A stretch of DNA of 15,142 nt, from the NCBI GenBank assembly GCA_900550735.1, contig URTD01000026.1:1-15142 (forward strand), written 5' to 3'. The position numbers were made by a program, and so were the translations under genes. The notes under the pieces were generated by a model. It worked only from the letters and a program-made list of their open reading frames with translations, was not told the origin of the DNA and did no database searches. Numbering within the stretch: the first letter of the stretch is position 1; each line of letters begins with the position of its first letter. Below are positions 1 to 7,718 of the stretch, one piece after another. The DNA comes from an uncultured Collinsella sp. (GTDB lineage Bacteria > Actinomycetota > Coriobacteriia > Coriobacteriales > Coriobacteriaceae).

Positions 1-2
1 TC

Positions 3-800
3 TCCAAGCACATTCATTCCGCAGCAAAGGAAGAGCTTGCCGGAATTCGAACTATTTCATTTTTTGAAATAGTTCGCTTAGAGGGAACAAGAACGGTCAA
101 ACGTCAGGTCGAGCACTACAACCTCGACATGATCATCTCGGTTGGCTACCGCGTGAAGTCTCAGCAGGGCGTGTACTTCCGCCGGTGGGCAAATGGCGTG
201 CTCAAGCAGCATCTACTCCAGGGATACTCCATCAACCAAAAGAGACTCGAGGCGCTCGGAACGGTCTTCAAGGTCCTCGAGAGGTCGAGTACTCCGGAAC
301 TCTCCGGTGCGGCAGAAATTCTACAGAAGTACCTTCCGAGCCTGACTCTGCTCGATGAATACGACACGGGAAGGATGAAGGCGCCCCAGGGCAACGAGCC
401 CAACTGGGAGCTCGGTTACACCGAAGCCCTCGAAGTCGTCCGCAGCCTACCGTTCTACTCGTCGTCCACCCTGTTCGGACGAGAGCGGGACAACCAGTTC
501 GCCGGAATCATCAGCGCCCTCTATCAGGGCTTTGGCGACCAAGACCTATATCCCTCCGTTCAAGCAAAGGCCGCCAACCTTCTCTACCTCGTAGTGAAGG
601 ACCATCCATTCTTGGATGGCAACAAGCGCTCTGCAGCGGCGCTCTTCATTCACTTCCTCGACAAGAACGGGATACTGCGCAACGGCGAAAGACTCCGCGT
701 GGAGGGCAACGCGCTCGCGGCCATGACGCTCATGATTGCCCTCTCTGACCCAAGCGAGAAGGACTCCATGGTTACGCTGGTGGAGAATTTCATCGCGTAG
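3..800 (+). CDS. RhuM family protein with C-terminal Fic/Doc domain (5'-incomplete)
   Basis: The reading frame is open to the left edge, so this is the last 265 residues of a longer protein. Relatives are about 340 residues, so some 75 N-terminal residues probably lie outside. The first part carries the RhuM core (YNLDMIISVGYRV, then FRRWANGVLKQHLLQGYSIN). The second part is a Fic/Doc domain whose active-site loop reads HPFLDGNKRSAA; the His codon is at 603-605. The loop ends in GNKR, closer to Doc (NKR) than to AMP-transferring Fic enzymes (GNGR). Fic/Doc proteins modify target proteins with nucleotides or phosphate, and RhuM-Fic fusions are common on genomic islands. The target is unknown. 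The methionine at 129 is internal to the conserved RhuM core and is not the true start. It lies upstream of an abiE pair on the same strand, with a 184-bp gap. The family call is firm; the activity is inferred. Confidence 0.85.
   Translation, partial: SKHIHSAAKEELAGIRTISFFEIVRLEGTRTVKRQVEHYNLDMIISVGYRVKSQQGVYFRRWANGVLKQHLLQGYSINQKRLEALGTVFKVLERSSTPELSGAAEILQKYLPSLTLLDEYDTGRMKAPQGNEPNWELGYTEALEVVRSLPFYSSSTLFGRERDNQFAGIISALYQGFGDQDLYPSVQAKAANLLYLVVKDHPFLDGNKRSAAALFIHFLDKNGILRNGERLRVEGNALAAMTLMIALSDPSEKDSMVTLVENFIA
48..76. repeat. 12-bp perfect inverted repeat with T5 loop inside the RhuM coding region
   Basis: The arms are cgaactatttca (48-59) and tgaaatagttcg (65-76), with a five-T loop. The repeat lies inside the open RhuM frame (residues around RTISFFEIV) in a locally AT-rich patch. 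No T-tract follows, so it is not a typical terminator. It could be an operator-like site, a weak RNA hairpin or chance. Confidence 0.6.
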
Positions 801-984
801 CGCCTTCGCCCGAGCACCAGAATCGACGTTCCTTCATATAGCAGATGCAAACGAGGAAAGGGCCATCAAAGTAAGGCACCGTCATGGCGAGGGAGGTGCC
901 GCAATGAGTCGTTCCATGAAAAGCCATATAAGCCTACAATTGTCATCAGATGTAGGCTTATATGGCTTTCGAGGGGAGGTCGGC
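801..984 (+). promoter_or_regulatory. abiE leader: 19-bp inverted repeat and tandem Shine-Dalgarno sites
   Basis: This gap between the RhuM-Fic gene and abiEi holds a perfect inverted repeat. The left arm aaagccatataagcctaca is at 920-938, the loop at 939-950 and the right arm at 951-969. AbiEi antitoxins are known to repress their own operon by binding inverted repeats in the promoter, so this is the likely operator. Two similar ribosome-binding sites flank it: GGAGGT at 892-897, six bases before an ATG at 904, and GGAGGT at 975-980, four bases before the ATG at 985. Both ATGs are in the same frame. I see no confident -35/-10 pair; TATAAG at 927-932 inside the left arm is only a candidate. 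Nothing else is seen in 801-890. Confidence 0.7.
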
Positions 985-1527
985 ATGGTGATCACCTACC
1001 GGGAGGCGCTGGCTGAACTCGGGAGCAGGTACCGCGTTCGCAAGGCGGTGTCGGAAGGGACGCTCCACCCCGTCGGCCGAGGGATGTACTCGACCAACCG
1101 GGACGAGGACGCCCTCGCCGTGATCGCGAAGCGCTACCCCGGGGGCATCCTGACCGGGCAGACCGCGCTCTACGCCCACGGGCTCGTGACCGCGCCCCCC
1201 GACCGGATCGACCTGGCCACGAAGCGCGGTGGGACCAAGATACGCGACGCCGCCGTGCGCCAGCACTTCATCCCGGAGGGATGGCTGGGCGTCGGGAGGT
1301 CGACCGTCTCGGTGGACGAGACCGAGCTTGCCGCTTACGACCCCGAGCGCATGCTCCTCGAGCTCATGCGCTCGCGCAACAAGCTGCCCTACGACCTCTA
1401 CCGGGAGGCCGTCGCCTCGTTCCGCAGGCGGTCGGAGCGGCTGGACATATACAGGCTGCAGGACTACGCGGAGGCAATCCCGCACGGCGAGGCACACCTC
1501 GAGCGCGCCATGGAGGAGGTATTCTGA
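985..1527 (+). CDS. AbiEi-like antitoxin of a type IV toxin-antitoxin (abortive infection) system
   Basis: The 180-residue protein has an N-terminal winged-helix region (about residues 3-38, TYREALAELGSRYRVRKAVSEG then GRGMYS). This is followed by the family signature GGILTGQTALYAHGL (53-67) and a C-terminal part with AAYDPERMLLELMRSR (116-131). In AbiE systems AbiEi neutralises the toxin without stable binding and represses the operon through its winged helix. The stop TGA shares one base with the ATG of the next gene, the coupling usual for abiEi-abiEii. The ATG at 985 was chosen because the family's N-terminus begins at this helix. An in-frame ATG at 904 with an equally strong Shine-Dalgarno would add 27 residues encoded across the inverted repeat. 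Length is normal for the family, so this half looks intact. Confidence 0.85.
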   Translation: MVITYREALAELGSRYRVRKAVSEGTLHPVGRGMYSTNRDEDALAVIAKRYPGGILTGQTALYAHGLVTAPPDRIDLATKRGGTKIRDAAVRQHFIPEGWLGVGRSTVSVDETELAAYDPERMLLELMRSRNKLPYDLYREAVASFRRRSERLDIYRLQDYAEAIPHGEAHLERAMEEVF

Positions 1528-2177
1528 TGGACCTGAACGAGATGAGGGCGCGCTACGAGCGCGAGGAGGGCTACTCCTGCCTCAACGCGACCGCGCGCGT
1601 CTGCCAGGACGTGATCCTCTCAAAGCTGGCGGCATCCGGCATGCGCGATCGAGTGACGGTCAAGGGAGGGGTCCTGATGTGCGCGCTGTCGGGGAGCGGG
1701 CGCCGCGCAACCCAGGACATAGACCTCGACTTCGTGCGGTACCCGATGACCGACTCCTCCATTCGCTCCTTTGTGTCCGCCCTCTCGAACCTCGGCGACG
1801 GCGTAACCGTCCGCATCGCCGGCGAGATAGAGGAGCTGTCGCAGCAGGACTACAAGGGCAGGCGCGTCAACCTCAAGGTCAGCGACGGGCGCAGCACGTT
1901 CGACACGAAGCTCGACCTGGGGGTCCACGCGAGCGCTGCGATGGAGCAGGACGAGCTGTGGTTCGACGTGGCACACCGGCAGGAGGGCGTCTGCCTGCTT
2001 GCGAACTCGAAAGAGCAGGTGTTCGCCGAGAAGCTCAAGTCCCTGCTGCGCCACGGCATCCGAACGGCCCCGGAAACTCGTTTCATGGAGCGTTTCATGG
2101 AAAATCCCCCCCATCTAGCAACGGTTCAGAGTCTACTAGATTGGGGGGACGCGAGCCAAGTCGACAAGGGCAGTTAA
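1527..2177 (+). CDS. AbiEii-like nucleotidyltransferase toxin, C-terminally truncated
   Basis: The 216-residue product has the nucleotidyltransferase core of AbiEii/AbiGii toxins: KGGVLM (46-51), then the acidic pair in ATQDIDLDF (D64, D66), and a third acidic strand FDTKLDLGV (D126/D130). The later conserved block KEQVFAEKLKSLLRHG (162-177) is also present. AbiEii enzymes block growth by nucleotide transfer to RNA or other targets. Relatives continue for roughly 70-100 residues after this block with a helical domain starting near TRYKDIFD. Here the sequence turns into unrelated residues (from about RTAPETRF) and stops at 2175-2177. No continuation is evident in other frames. The start overlaps the antitoxin stop (TGATG) and sits behind GGAGGAGGT. 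The gene is probably a damaged toxin, although the catalytic acids remain. Confidence 0.75.
   Translation: MDLNEMRARYEREEGYSCLNATARVCQDVILSKLAASGMRDRVTVKGGVLMCALSGSGRRATQDIDLDFVRYPMTDSSIRSFVSALSNLGDGVTVRIAGEIEELSQQDYKGRRVNLKVSDGRSTFDTKLDLGVHASAAMEQDELWFDVAHRQEGVCLLANSKEQVFAEKLKSLLRHGIRTAPETRFMERFMENPPHLATVQSLLDWGDASQVDKGS
2079..2101. repeat. Two 11-bp direct repeats (period 12) in the truncated toxin tail
   Basis: The unit cgtttcatgga occurs at 2079-2089 and again at 2091-2101. It lies where similarity to AbiEii proteins ends, and may be a trace of the event that removed the toxin's C-terminus. Confidence 0.5.
2106..2149. repeat. C-run/G-run inverted repeat at the 3' end of the truncated toxin gene
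   Basis: CCCCCCCATCTAG (2106-2118) pairs with CTAGATTGGGGGG (2137-2149) with one mismatch and an 18-base loop. No T-tract follows on either strand, so it is a poor intrinsic terminator. It lies between the truncated toxin and the headless ATPase, consistent with a recombination junction or element end. No matching target-site duplication is seen. Confidence 0.5.
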
Positions 2178-2200
2178 CCGGCGGCTATTCATGCCTCGAT

Positions 2201-2809
2201 TTAGAACCGCTCGAGAATCTCCGCGGCGTTCTCTCGCAGATAGATATCTAGGTCCGGCACGGCAAACTGCACGTAGCCCCTCTGCGGAGCTTGAATAACC
2301 TCTCTTTGAAGCAGCTTAGCCCTAATAGAGCTGACCTCATTGGTCTTTTTACCCATGCGTTTAGCAATCTCAGATGATTTGGACTGCTGCTTATCCTCGC
2401 ACATGGCCAAAAGGTATTTGATATCGTTGAGTCCAAGTCCAGAAATCGCGGGCTCGTGAACAACATCGTGAAAACGAGCCTCTGCCAGCGCAATGCCTTC
2501 GGTGACGTCGCCCTCGCTCACAATGGCACTTTTGGCACGATGCAAGTTGGCGCGTTGCCAAATGGAGTAACCGACCAGTTGCACCAGATAGGCATAGCCC
2601 TTAGTGGCCTTAGCGGCTCTCGACAGAAGATCGTCCTCTATGGTCAAACCAGTCGCGACAAAGCTATCGCCCATAGAGAGCGCTACCTCCACCTGGTTGA
2701 TAGGCGCCAGATCTTCGGAGAGGGCACGACGCAAGAACGTAAGCGCCTTGCCGTTAATAAGATCCATAACGCCGGCGGGTAAGCCGGCAAAGGCAAGTGC
2801 GATATCTAC
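2201..2809 (-). pseudogene. Headless remnant of an AAA-type ATP-binding protein (C-terminal part only)
   Basis: The frame is open from 2809 to the TAA at 2201-2203, about 202 codons. It encodes the C-terminal part of a family of AAA-type ATPases often found in actinobacteria. The recognisable order is VDIALAFAGLPAGVMDLINGKALTFLRRA, then a helical region ending KATKGYAYLVQLVGYSIWQRA, then a winged-helix-like tail (IAKRMGKKTNEVSSIRAKLLQREVI). Intact relatives are near 380-400 residues and start with a P-loop domain. No Walker A or Walker B is present, and the frame is cut by a TAA at 2810-2812 followed by AT-rich DNA. A methionine at 2767 could start a 188-residue product, but it lies inside conserved sequence without a convincing Shine-Dalgarno. 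I read this as a 5'-deleted pseudogene; an expressed fragment is possible. Confidence 0.7.
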
Positions 2810-2958
2810 TTATATCGAATAATATCGAGCTGTATAAGCTTGTATAAACTTATCGCGGAAGTATCGAGCTTTCATAATATGACTTAGTTAGTAGTCCACC
2901 ATTGCTTTCTTCCAAGCTCATAGCGAAAGAAAGTTCAGGACTTCCTAAACCCATTGCC
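2810..2958. other. AT-rich intergenic stretch with short repeats
   Basis: This 149-bp stretch is much richer in AT than its surroundings. It holds two copies of tatcgagct (2823-2831 and 2862-2870) and a near-perfect 10-bp tandem (tgtataagct/tgtataaact, 2831-2850). A 34-codon minus-strand ORF starts with ATG at 2952-2954 and ends with the TAA at 2850-2852, without recognisable similarity. CTTTCTT/AAGAAAG around 2900-2932 could form a weak hairpin after the glycosyltransferase operon, but there is no T-tract. Confidence 0.5.
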
Positions 2959-5445
2959 TTAGACCGAGAAATACTCACTCTCGGCAGATAGGTTTGGCCC
3001 CAACCACGGATCGCCATCGAGGAAGAACTCCGGCCAGCGCTGCATGAACAGTGCCTGCTCTCGCTTCCAGCGGCGCAGCTTTTCCTCGTTGGCCTCTTCC
3101 CTGCCGCGCGAGGTAAACTCGTAGTGGTACAGCTCGGCATAGGGCGTAAAGATGGTACGGTAGCCCGCCTCCCGCACACGGAGGCAAAAGTCCGCGTCGT
3201 TAAAGCCGACGGCGAACTCCTCGTTGTAGCCTCCGACCTGCTCAAACACGTCGCGACGAACCATCTGGCAGGCGCCCGTTACGGCGCTAAAGTTGCCGGG
3301 ACGTACAGCACGGGCAAGGTATCCCTCGCGCTTTGCCGAGAAGTCCTGGTTGGCATGGGCAAGTGCGCCGCGCACGCCAACCAAAATGCCAGCATGCTGC
3401 ACCAGATGATCGGCAAAATAGAGTTTGGCGCCCACCACGCCCGCATCGGGACGCATCAGATAGCCCATCATCTCTTCAATAAAGCCGGGGCTTATGACCT
3501 CGGTATCGTTGTTCAACAGCAGCAGATAGTCGCCCTTGGCATGCTCAACGCCAAAGTTGATGATCTGGGAGTAATTGAACTCGCCCGGCCACCACTCAAC
3601 GCGCGCCGTGCCCTTGCCACCAGATGCAGCCGCTATGCGCTCCAGAAGGGTTTCGTAATACGCAAACGTCTCCGGGTCTTCGCTGTTGTTCTCCACCAAG
3701 ACGATCTCGTAGTTGGCATACGTGGCCTTCTGGGCGATCGACATCACGCAGGCGTCGAGCGTCTCGACGTGATCCTTGGTGGGAATCACAATGCTCACCA
3801 GCGGCGCAGGCTTTGGCAGCGCATAGCGCATACGGTAGACAAACGGCGTCTCGGTCTCCTCGACCGTTCCGCAAATGCCCAGCGCGTTAAAGTGGCGCTG
3901 CAGCGCAAGGCGCCCGGCTTCAATAGCATACGGCTTACTATCGGCAGAACCGTCGGCGGTCGATCCCGGATGAACGCGCCAGTGATACAGCACATGCGCA
4001 ACGTGCTCAAAGCGCGCGCCGGCTACAAGGCAGCGAAGCGTCAAGTCGTAGTCCTGGGCGCCCGCAACGTCTTCTGGGGACAAACCAATGTGATCGATGA
4101 GCGCCTTCTCCACCATCAGGAAATGCGTCACGCAGTTATGGCTATAGAGCAGGTCGACGTTGAGTACGGTCTTAAAGACCGGCTGGCCCCACTCCCCCGT
4201 TTTCTGGAACATGTCCTCATCGCAGAACAGGACCTGGGGACGCTCGCCCTCGGCCGCCTTATTCAGTGCGGAAACATACTGGAATAACGCGTCCGGTTCC
4301 AGAATGTCGTCATGGTCCAAGAACGCGACGTAGTCGCCCGTCGCTTGCTCAATACCTGCGTTGGTGTTGACCACAATGCCGCCGTTGCCGGGCAGCCCAA
4401 TGCGACGAACGCGCTCGTCGTTGGCACTTGCCGCAAGATTGGCCACCGCATCCCATTCGGGCGAGGCGTCCATGAACAGCAATTCCCAGTTGTCATAGCT
4501 CTGGGCTATCACCGAGTCCAGCAGCTCGCGCAGGTAAACCCGATCAGTCTTGTAACACGGCACCACAATGCTCACGAGCGGCCTATAGGCAAAGGCCGCC
4601 GAAGCGACACGCTGGCACGCCAAATCGCCCGGCTTTGCGCGATGTTGCTCAAACCAACGTCGATAAGCTGCGTCATCAGCGCGTGCATCCTTCATGCGGT
4701 TCCAGCTGTCGTCGACCATGCCGTTGTACAGGCGACCATCCATGGCGCAAAACCCGCTCTGGATCTGCTCTGTGGAATCGCTCACAATCGCGACAAAATC
4801 TCGTATATCTTGAGGCATCTCAACGCTCAGATACGTTTTATTGACACGGCATCCATTCTGCTGCGGCACATCGACCTGCGATTCAAACACATGCACGGTA
4901 GCATCGATGGCATTCATATGCGTATCGAAGATCTGAAGCTCAGGCGCGCACTGGGAGTCTCCCGCCCAGGTAACCTCATAGCGCCACACCGCGCCGGCGT
5001 CTGCCGGCAAATAGCGAATGGCATCGATCTCGTAGCGACCGCAGTGTTCACCACGCTGCGCATCGCGGATAAGTGCGCACAGCGCAGGCTTTGCTTTGTA
5101 GTTAATCTTGGATTCCAGCTTGGCCACGCGGCTATCGAGGCGAATGGAGCCCAACCTTTGGCCACCGGATGCAAAAACGACATTCATCGACGAGCCATCC
5201 AAAAACGGAAGCACCAAGACGGCGAGCTCGCGCTCGTAATCGGAAACGGAAGGGCAAAGCGCCAGCACGCGGCCGTGATCGACCGGGAGCACCAGCGACG
5301 GCACACAAGAGCCGCTCGTCGTCGCATGGGCAAACGCTTGAGAACCCTCCCGCTCAATAAGCGCGGCGACATCCTGACCGGCAAAACGAAGCAGCACAAA
5401 AAGACGGCCCTGGCTGCGGCAAAGTGCCAAACGCTTGATACTCAT
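2959..5445 (-). CDS. Two-domain GT2 glycosyltransferase
   Basis: The 828-residue protein has an N-terminal region of about 285 residues that I do not recognise, followed by two GT-A glycosyltransferase domains. The first runs from about 288 to 500: LVSIVVPCYKTD, then YVAFLDHDD with the metal-binding DHDD at 377-380, and LYHWRVHPGS near 486. The second runs from about 547 to 790: PLVSIVIPTKDH, then LLLLNNDTEV with NND at 645-647, and VGFNDADFCLRVREAGYR near 746. No signal peptide or membrane segment is seen, so it should act in the cytoplasm or at the inner membrane face. It probably adds two successive sugars to a lipid-linked surface glycan. The ATG directly abuts the stop codon of the preceding gene (TAG-ATG, no gap), so translation is coupled. 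It is the last gene of the five-gene operon. Donor and acceptor sugars cannot be read from the sequence. Confidence 0.85.
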   Translation of the reverse strand: MSIKRLALCRSQGRLFVLLRFAGQDVAALIEREGSQAFAHATTSGSCVPSLVLPVDHGRVLALCPSVSDYERELAVLVLPFLDGSSMNVVFASGGQRLGSIRLDSRVAKLESKINYKAKPALCALIRDAQRGEHCGRYEIDAIRYLPADAGAVWRYEVTWAGDSQCAPELQIFDTHMNAIDATVHVFESQVDVPQQNGCRVNKTYLSVEMPQDIRDFVAIVSDSTEQIQSGFCAMDGRLYNGMVDDSWNRMKDARADDAAYRRWFEQHRAKPGDLACQRVASAAFAYRPLVSIVVPCYKTDRVYLRELLDSVIAQSYDNWELLFMDASPEWDAVANLAASANDERVRRIGLPGNGGIVVNTNAGIEQATGDYVAFLDHDDILEPDALFQYVSALNKAAEGERPQVLFCDEDMFQKTGEWGQPVFKTVLNVDLLYSHNCVTHFLMVEKALIDHIGLSPEDVAGAQDYDLTLRCLVAGARFEHVAHVLYHWRVHPGSTADGSADSKPYAIEAGRLALQRHFNALGICGTVEETETPFVYRMRYALPKPAPLVSIVIPTKDHVETLDACVMSIAQKATYANYEIVLVENNSEDPETFAYYETLLERIAAASGGKGTARVEWWPGEFNYSQIINFGVEHAKGDYLLLLNNDTEVISPGFIEEMMGYLMRPDAGVVGAKLYFADHLVQHAGILVGVRGALAHANQDFSAKREGYLARAVRPGNFSAVTGACQMVRRDVFEQVGGYNEEFAVGFNDADFCLRVREAGYRTIFTPYAELYHYEFTSRGREEANEEKLRRWKREQALFMQRWPEFFLDGDPWLGPNLSAESEYFSV

Positions 5446-6513
5446 CTACACTTCTCGCTTTCCCAGGGCGTTCGCTGCCATGCGTTTGCAGGCGCCCAAG
5501 CGCCCAAACCTCAAGACGTCGTAATCGAACATGAGCTTTTTGCACTCACGGGCATTGGGGGCCTTGCTGGTAAGCGCTGCACGCACCATAGCAGCAACAG
5601 AAGGAGCGCATTGTGCGAGCGCAGCATCGCTGCCCACGGCAGAACCGGAAAGGGCCGCGGCGACGGCAGCAAACACCTTGCCGCAGTCCGAGCCCAGCAA
5701 CCTGAGCGCATCGTACAGCACCAGATCGCAGAGGAAGTACGCCAGGTCATCGGCATGCTGAGCATCGAGACCGTCGCGCTGCCAGTCAGCCAGCACCGCG
5801 GAGTAAATCTTCACGTGCTCCAGCAGGCGCGTCTCGTCGTCATAGCGCATGGTGTCCATGAGCGAGCCCTTGCGCGCCACGCGGTAGTCATACAGCTTGT
5901 TCGAGATAAGCGCGGTCTTGTGCGAACGACCGTACACGGCAAAATCGAAGACCTGGTCTTCGCCATACTTAACGGTTTCGTCGAACACGATCCCGTTGCC
6001 CAGCAAAAACTCACGCTTGCAGGCGGTGCGCCATGCAAAGGGGCGAGATGCCTCCTTAAACAGCAGGTCGGTGCTATAGCCCGCAAATGACACATCGCGT
6101 GGGCTCAGCACATAGTTAAGCCACGGATACCCCGCCTCCAGCGGATACGGGTTCGCGCCAAAGGTCAAAACGTCGCAGTCCTCGCGCTCAAAGACATCGA
6201 CGATCACGCGGCATGCATCGGGCGCAAATCGGTCGTCGGAATCCAAGAACGCGACGATAGGCGCCGTGGACGCGGCGATGCCTGCATTACGTGCACTCGA
6301 CAGGCCGCCATTCTCCTTATCGACCAGCGTAAAGCGCGCGTCCTTTTCGCAATAGGCGGCCGCAATATCGCGCGAGCCATCCGGCGAGCCATCGTTGACC
6401 AGCACACCTTCCCAATCGGGCATGTCCTGCGCAAGCAGGGAGTCCAGGCACCAGGCCAGGCACTCCTCCACTTTATAGATGGGAACGACAACGGAAATCT
6501 TGGGGGTAGCCAT
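5446..6513 (-). CDS. GT2 glycosyltransferase (B-type, downstream copy B')
   Basis: The 355-residue protein begins with a GT-A domain: KISVVVPIYKVEECLAWCLDSLL, VNDGSPDGS, then VAFLDSDD with the metal-binding DSDD at 91-94. The later FDETVKYGEDQVFDFAVYGRS segment is typical of this GT2 subgroup. The remaining roughly 120 residues are a helical tail shared in outline with the product of 7719-8759. A GTG at 6519 is in frame, but AGGAG (6523-6527) lies only three bases from it and nine from the ATG at 6513, so the ATG is preferred. That Shine-Dalgarno overlaps the stop of the upstream gene. The enzyme probably transfers one sugar in assembly of the glycan made by this operon; the sugar is unknown. 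Confidence 0.85.
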   Translation of the reverse strand: MATPKISVVVPIYKVEECLAWCLDSLLAQDMPDWEGVLVNDGSPDGSRDIAAAYCEKDARFTLVDKENGGLSSARNAGIAASTAPIVAFLDSDDRFAPDACRVIVDVFEREDCDVLTFGANPYPLEAGYPWLNYVLSPRDVSFAGYSTDLLFKEASRPFAWRTACKREFLLGNGIVFDETVKYGEDQVFDFAVYGRSHKTALISNKLYDYRVARKGSLMDTMRYDDETRLLEHVKIYSAVLADWQRDGLDAQHADDLAYFLCDLVLYDALRLLGSDCGKVFAAVAAALSGSAVGSDAALAQCAPSVAAMVRAALTSKAPNARECKKLMFDYDVLRFGRLGACKRMAANALGKREV

Positions 6514-6525
6514 AGTCACTCGCTC

Positions 6526-7644
6526 CTACTGTGCGGCCGGAACGTCATCAGGGTGCGGGTTGTCGCCGTAGGTGCGCTGATACGTCAGCACGCGCCAGAC
6601 CAGCGGCAAGCCGCCAATCTTAAAGTAATGCTTAAACGTATTGAGCTTGCCCGGCTTCTTAAAGTCAAAGCGTGAATCGATATAGGCGCGGGACGACTTG
6701 ACCATCAGGCGCAAGTCGGTCTCGCCACGCGGATCGAACAGCGACAGGTCAAAGCGACCGGCATCCCAATCGGCCTTGAGCTCGGGAGATGCCTTCTTCC
6801 AAAACTGCTCACGCAGCTCATCGACCAGGCGCTCATCATTCCAACGGTACGTATCGACCTTCATGCGCATTAAAATCCCCTGGAGCTGAGCCTTGAGCTC
6901 GGGACGCTCATCCAAAAAGCGCTGCATCTCGGCATATTCGTCGCATACGCAAAACACCTTGTTGGGCGAATTAACGGAGCTCTTCTCGTTATCCTGGCGA
7001 TAGCACAAAATGGGGTCCGCAATAAACGCGGCGCGCTCGGCGCAAGCCCAAACCTTAAAGTTAAAGCCTGCGTCCTGATACGAGGCACCCGGCGTGGGAA
7101 GGAACCGAATCTGATTGTCGATGAGGAACTCGCGCCGATAGATGGCAGACCAAATGGAAGGCTTGCGGTAGAAGATACCCGGGCAATCGACGGGGCGATA
7201 CGCGGCGCCCGTCATATGCTCGTCGATGATCCCAAACAGCTCACGGCGCTCGGTGGGCGTGGACCAATACAGGTAAAAGTCGCCCTTAACCACATCGACA
7301 TGCTCAATATCGGCCTTGGCGACCAGCTTTTGGAGCGAATCCTCAAACATAAAGTCGTCGGACTCAAGGATGCCCACGTACTCACCGCGCGCCATCTCCA
7401 GGCCGCGGTTCATCGAGTCGCCGTAACCGCTGTTGGCCTTGTCGATCATCTTTACACGGGGGTCGCGCTCCATGTACTCGCGGATGATATCCGGCGAACT
7501 ATCGGTGGAGCCGTCGTTGATACAGATAATCTCGATGTCCTTGAGCGTCTGCGCAACGGCGGAATCGAGGCACTCGCGCAGGTAGCGCTCAACATTGCAG
7601 ATGGGGACAAGCAGCGAAACTTTAGGGGTATCAGAGTTCTGCAA
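6526..7644 (-). CDS. GT2 glycosyltransferase (A-type, downstream copy A')
   Basis: The 372-residue protein carries a GT-A fold with VSLLVPICNVERYLRECLDSAV, CINDGSTDSS and GILESDDF, the acidic metal-binding motif ESDD being at 94-97. SIWSAIYRREF, LPTPGASYQDAGF and YRQDNEKSSVNS follow. It is a close paralogue of the product of 8766-9869, with its first 100 residues nearly the same. The initiation codon is TTG: AGGAGG (7650-7655) stands five bases upstream and no ATG lies nearby in frame. Its stop TAG overlaps the Shine-Dalgarno of the next gene. The 74 bases between it and the upstream B gene are the widest gap inside the operon. I infer a role in adding a sugar to the surface glycan, with a substrate related to that of its paralogue. 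Confidence 0.87.
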   Translation of the reverse strand: MQNSDTPKVSLLVPICNVERYLRECLDSAVAQTLKDIEIICINDGSTDSSPDIIREYMERDPRVKMIDKANSGYGDSMNRGLEMARGEYVGILESDDFMFEDSLQKLVAKADIEHVDVVKGDFYLYWSTPTERRELFGIIDEHMTGAAYRPVDCPGIFYRKPSIWSAIYRREFLIDNQIRFLPTPGASYQDAGFNFKVWACAERAAFIADPILCYRQDNEKSSVNSPNKVFCVCDEYAEMQRFLDERPELKAQLQGILMRMKVDTYRWNDERLVDELREQFWKKASPELKADWDAGRFDLSLFDPRGETDLRLMVKSSRAYIDSRFDFKKPGKLNTFKHYFKIGGLPLVWRVLTYQRTYGDNPHPDDVPAAQ

Positions 7645-7718
7645 GAGAACCTCCTGTTGAATAGCGTGTAACAGGGTTATTTTAGCAGCCGGGTTGCGGC
7701 GGGCGGCAGCGCTTGGAA

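Noticed and set aside
1229..2251. 340-codon Arg/Pro-rich plus-strand ORF overlapping the abiE pair
   Set aside because: It is in another frame than AbiEi and AbiEii and has the low-complexity composition of a shadow frame in GC-rich DNA.
3124..6090. Two long plus-strand ORFs (3124-4287 and 4312-6090) opposite the glycosyltransferase genes
   Set aside because: They are antisense to clearly conserved GT2 proteins, have no recognisable domains or good ribosome sites, and arise from the codon bias of the real genes.
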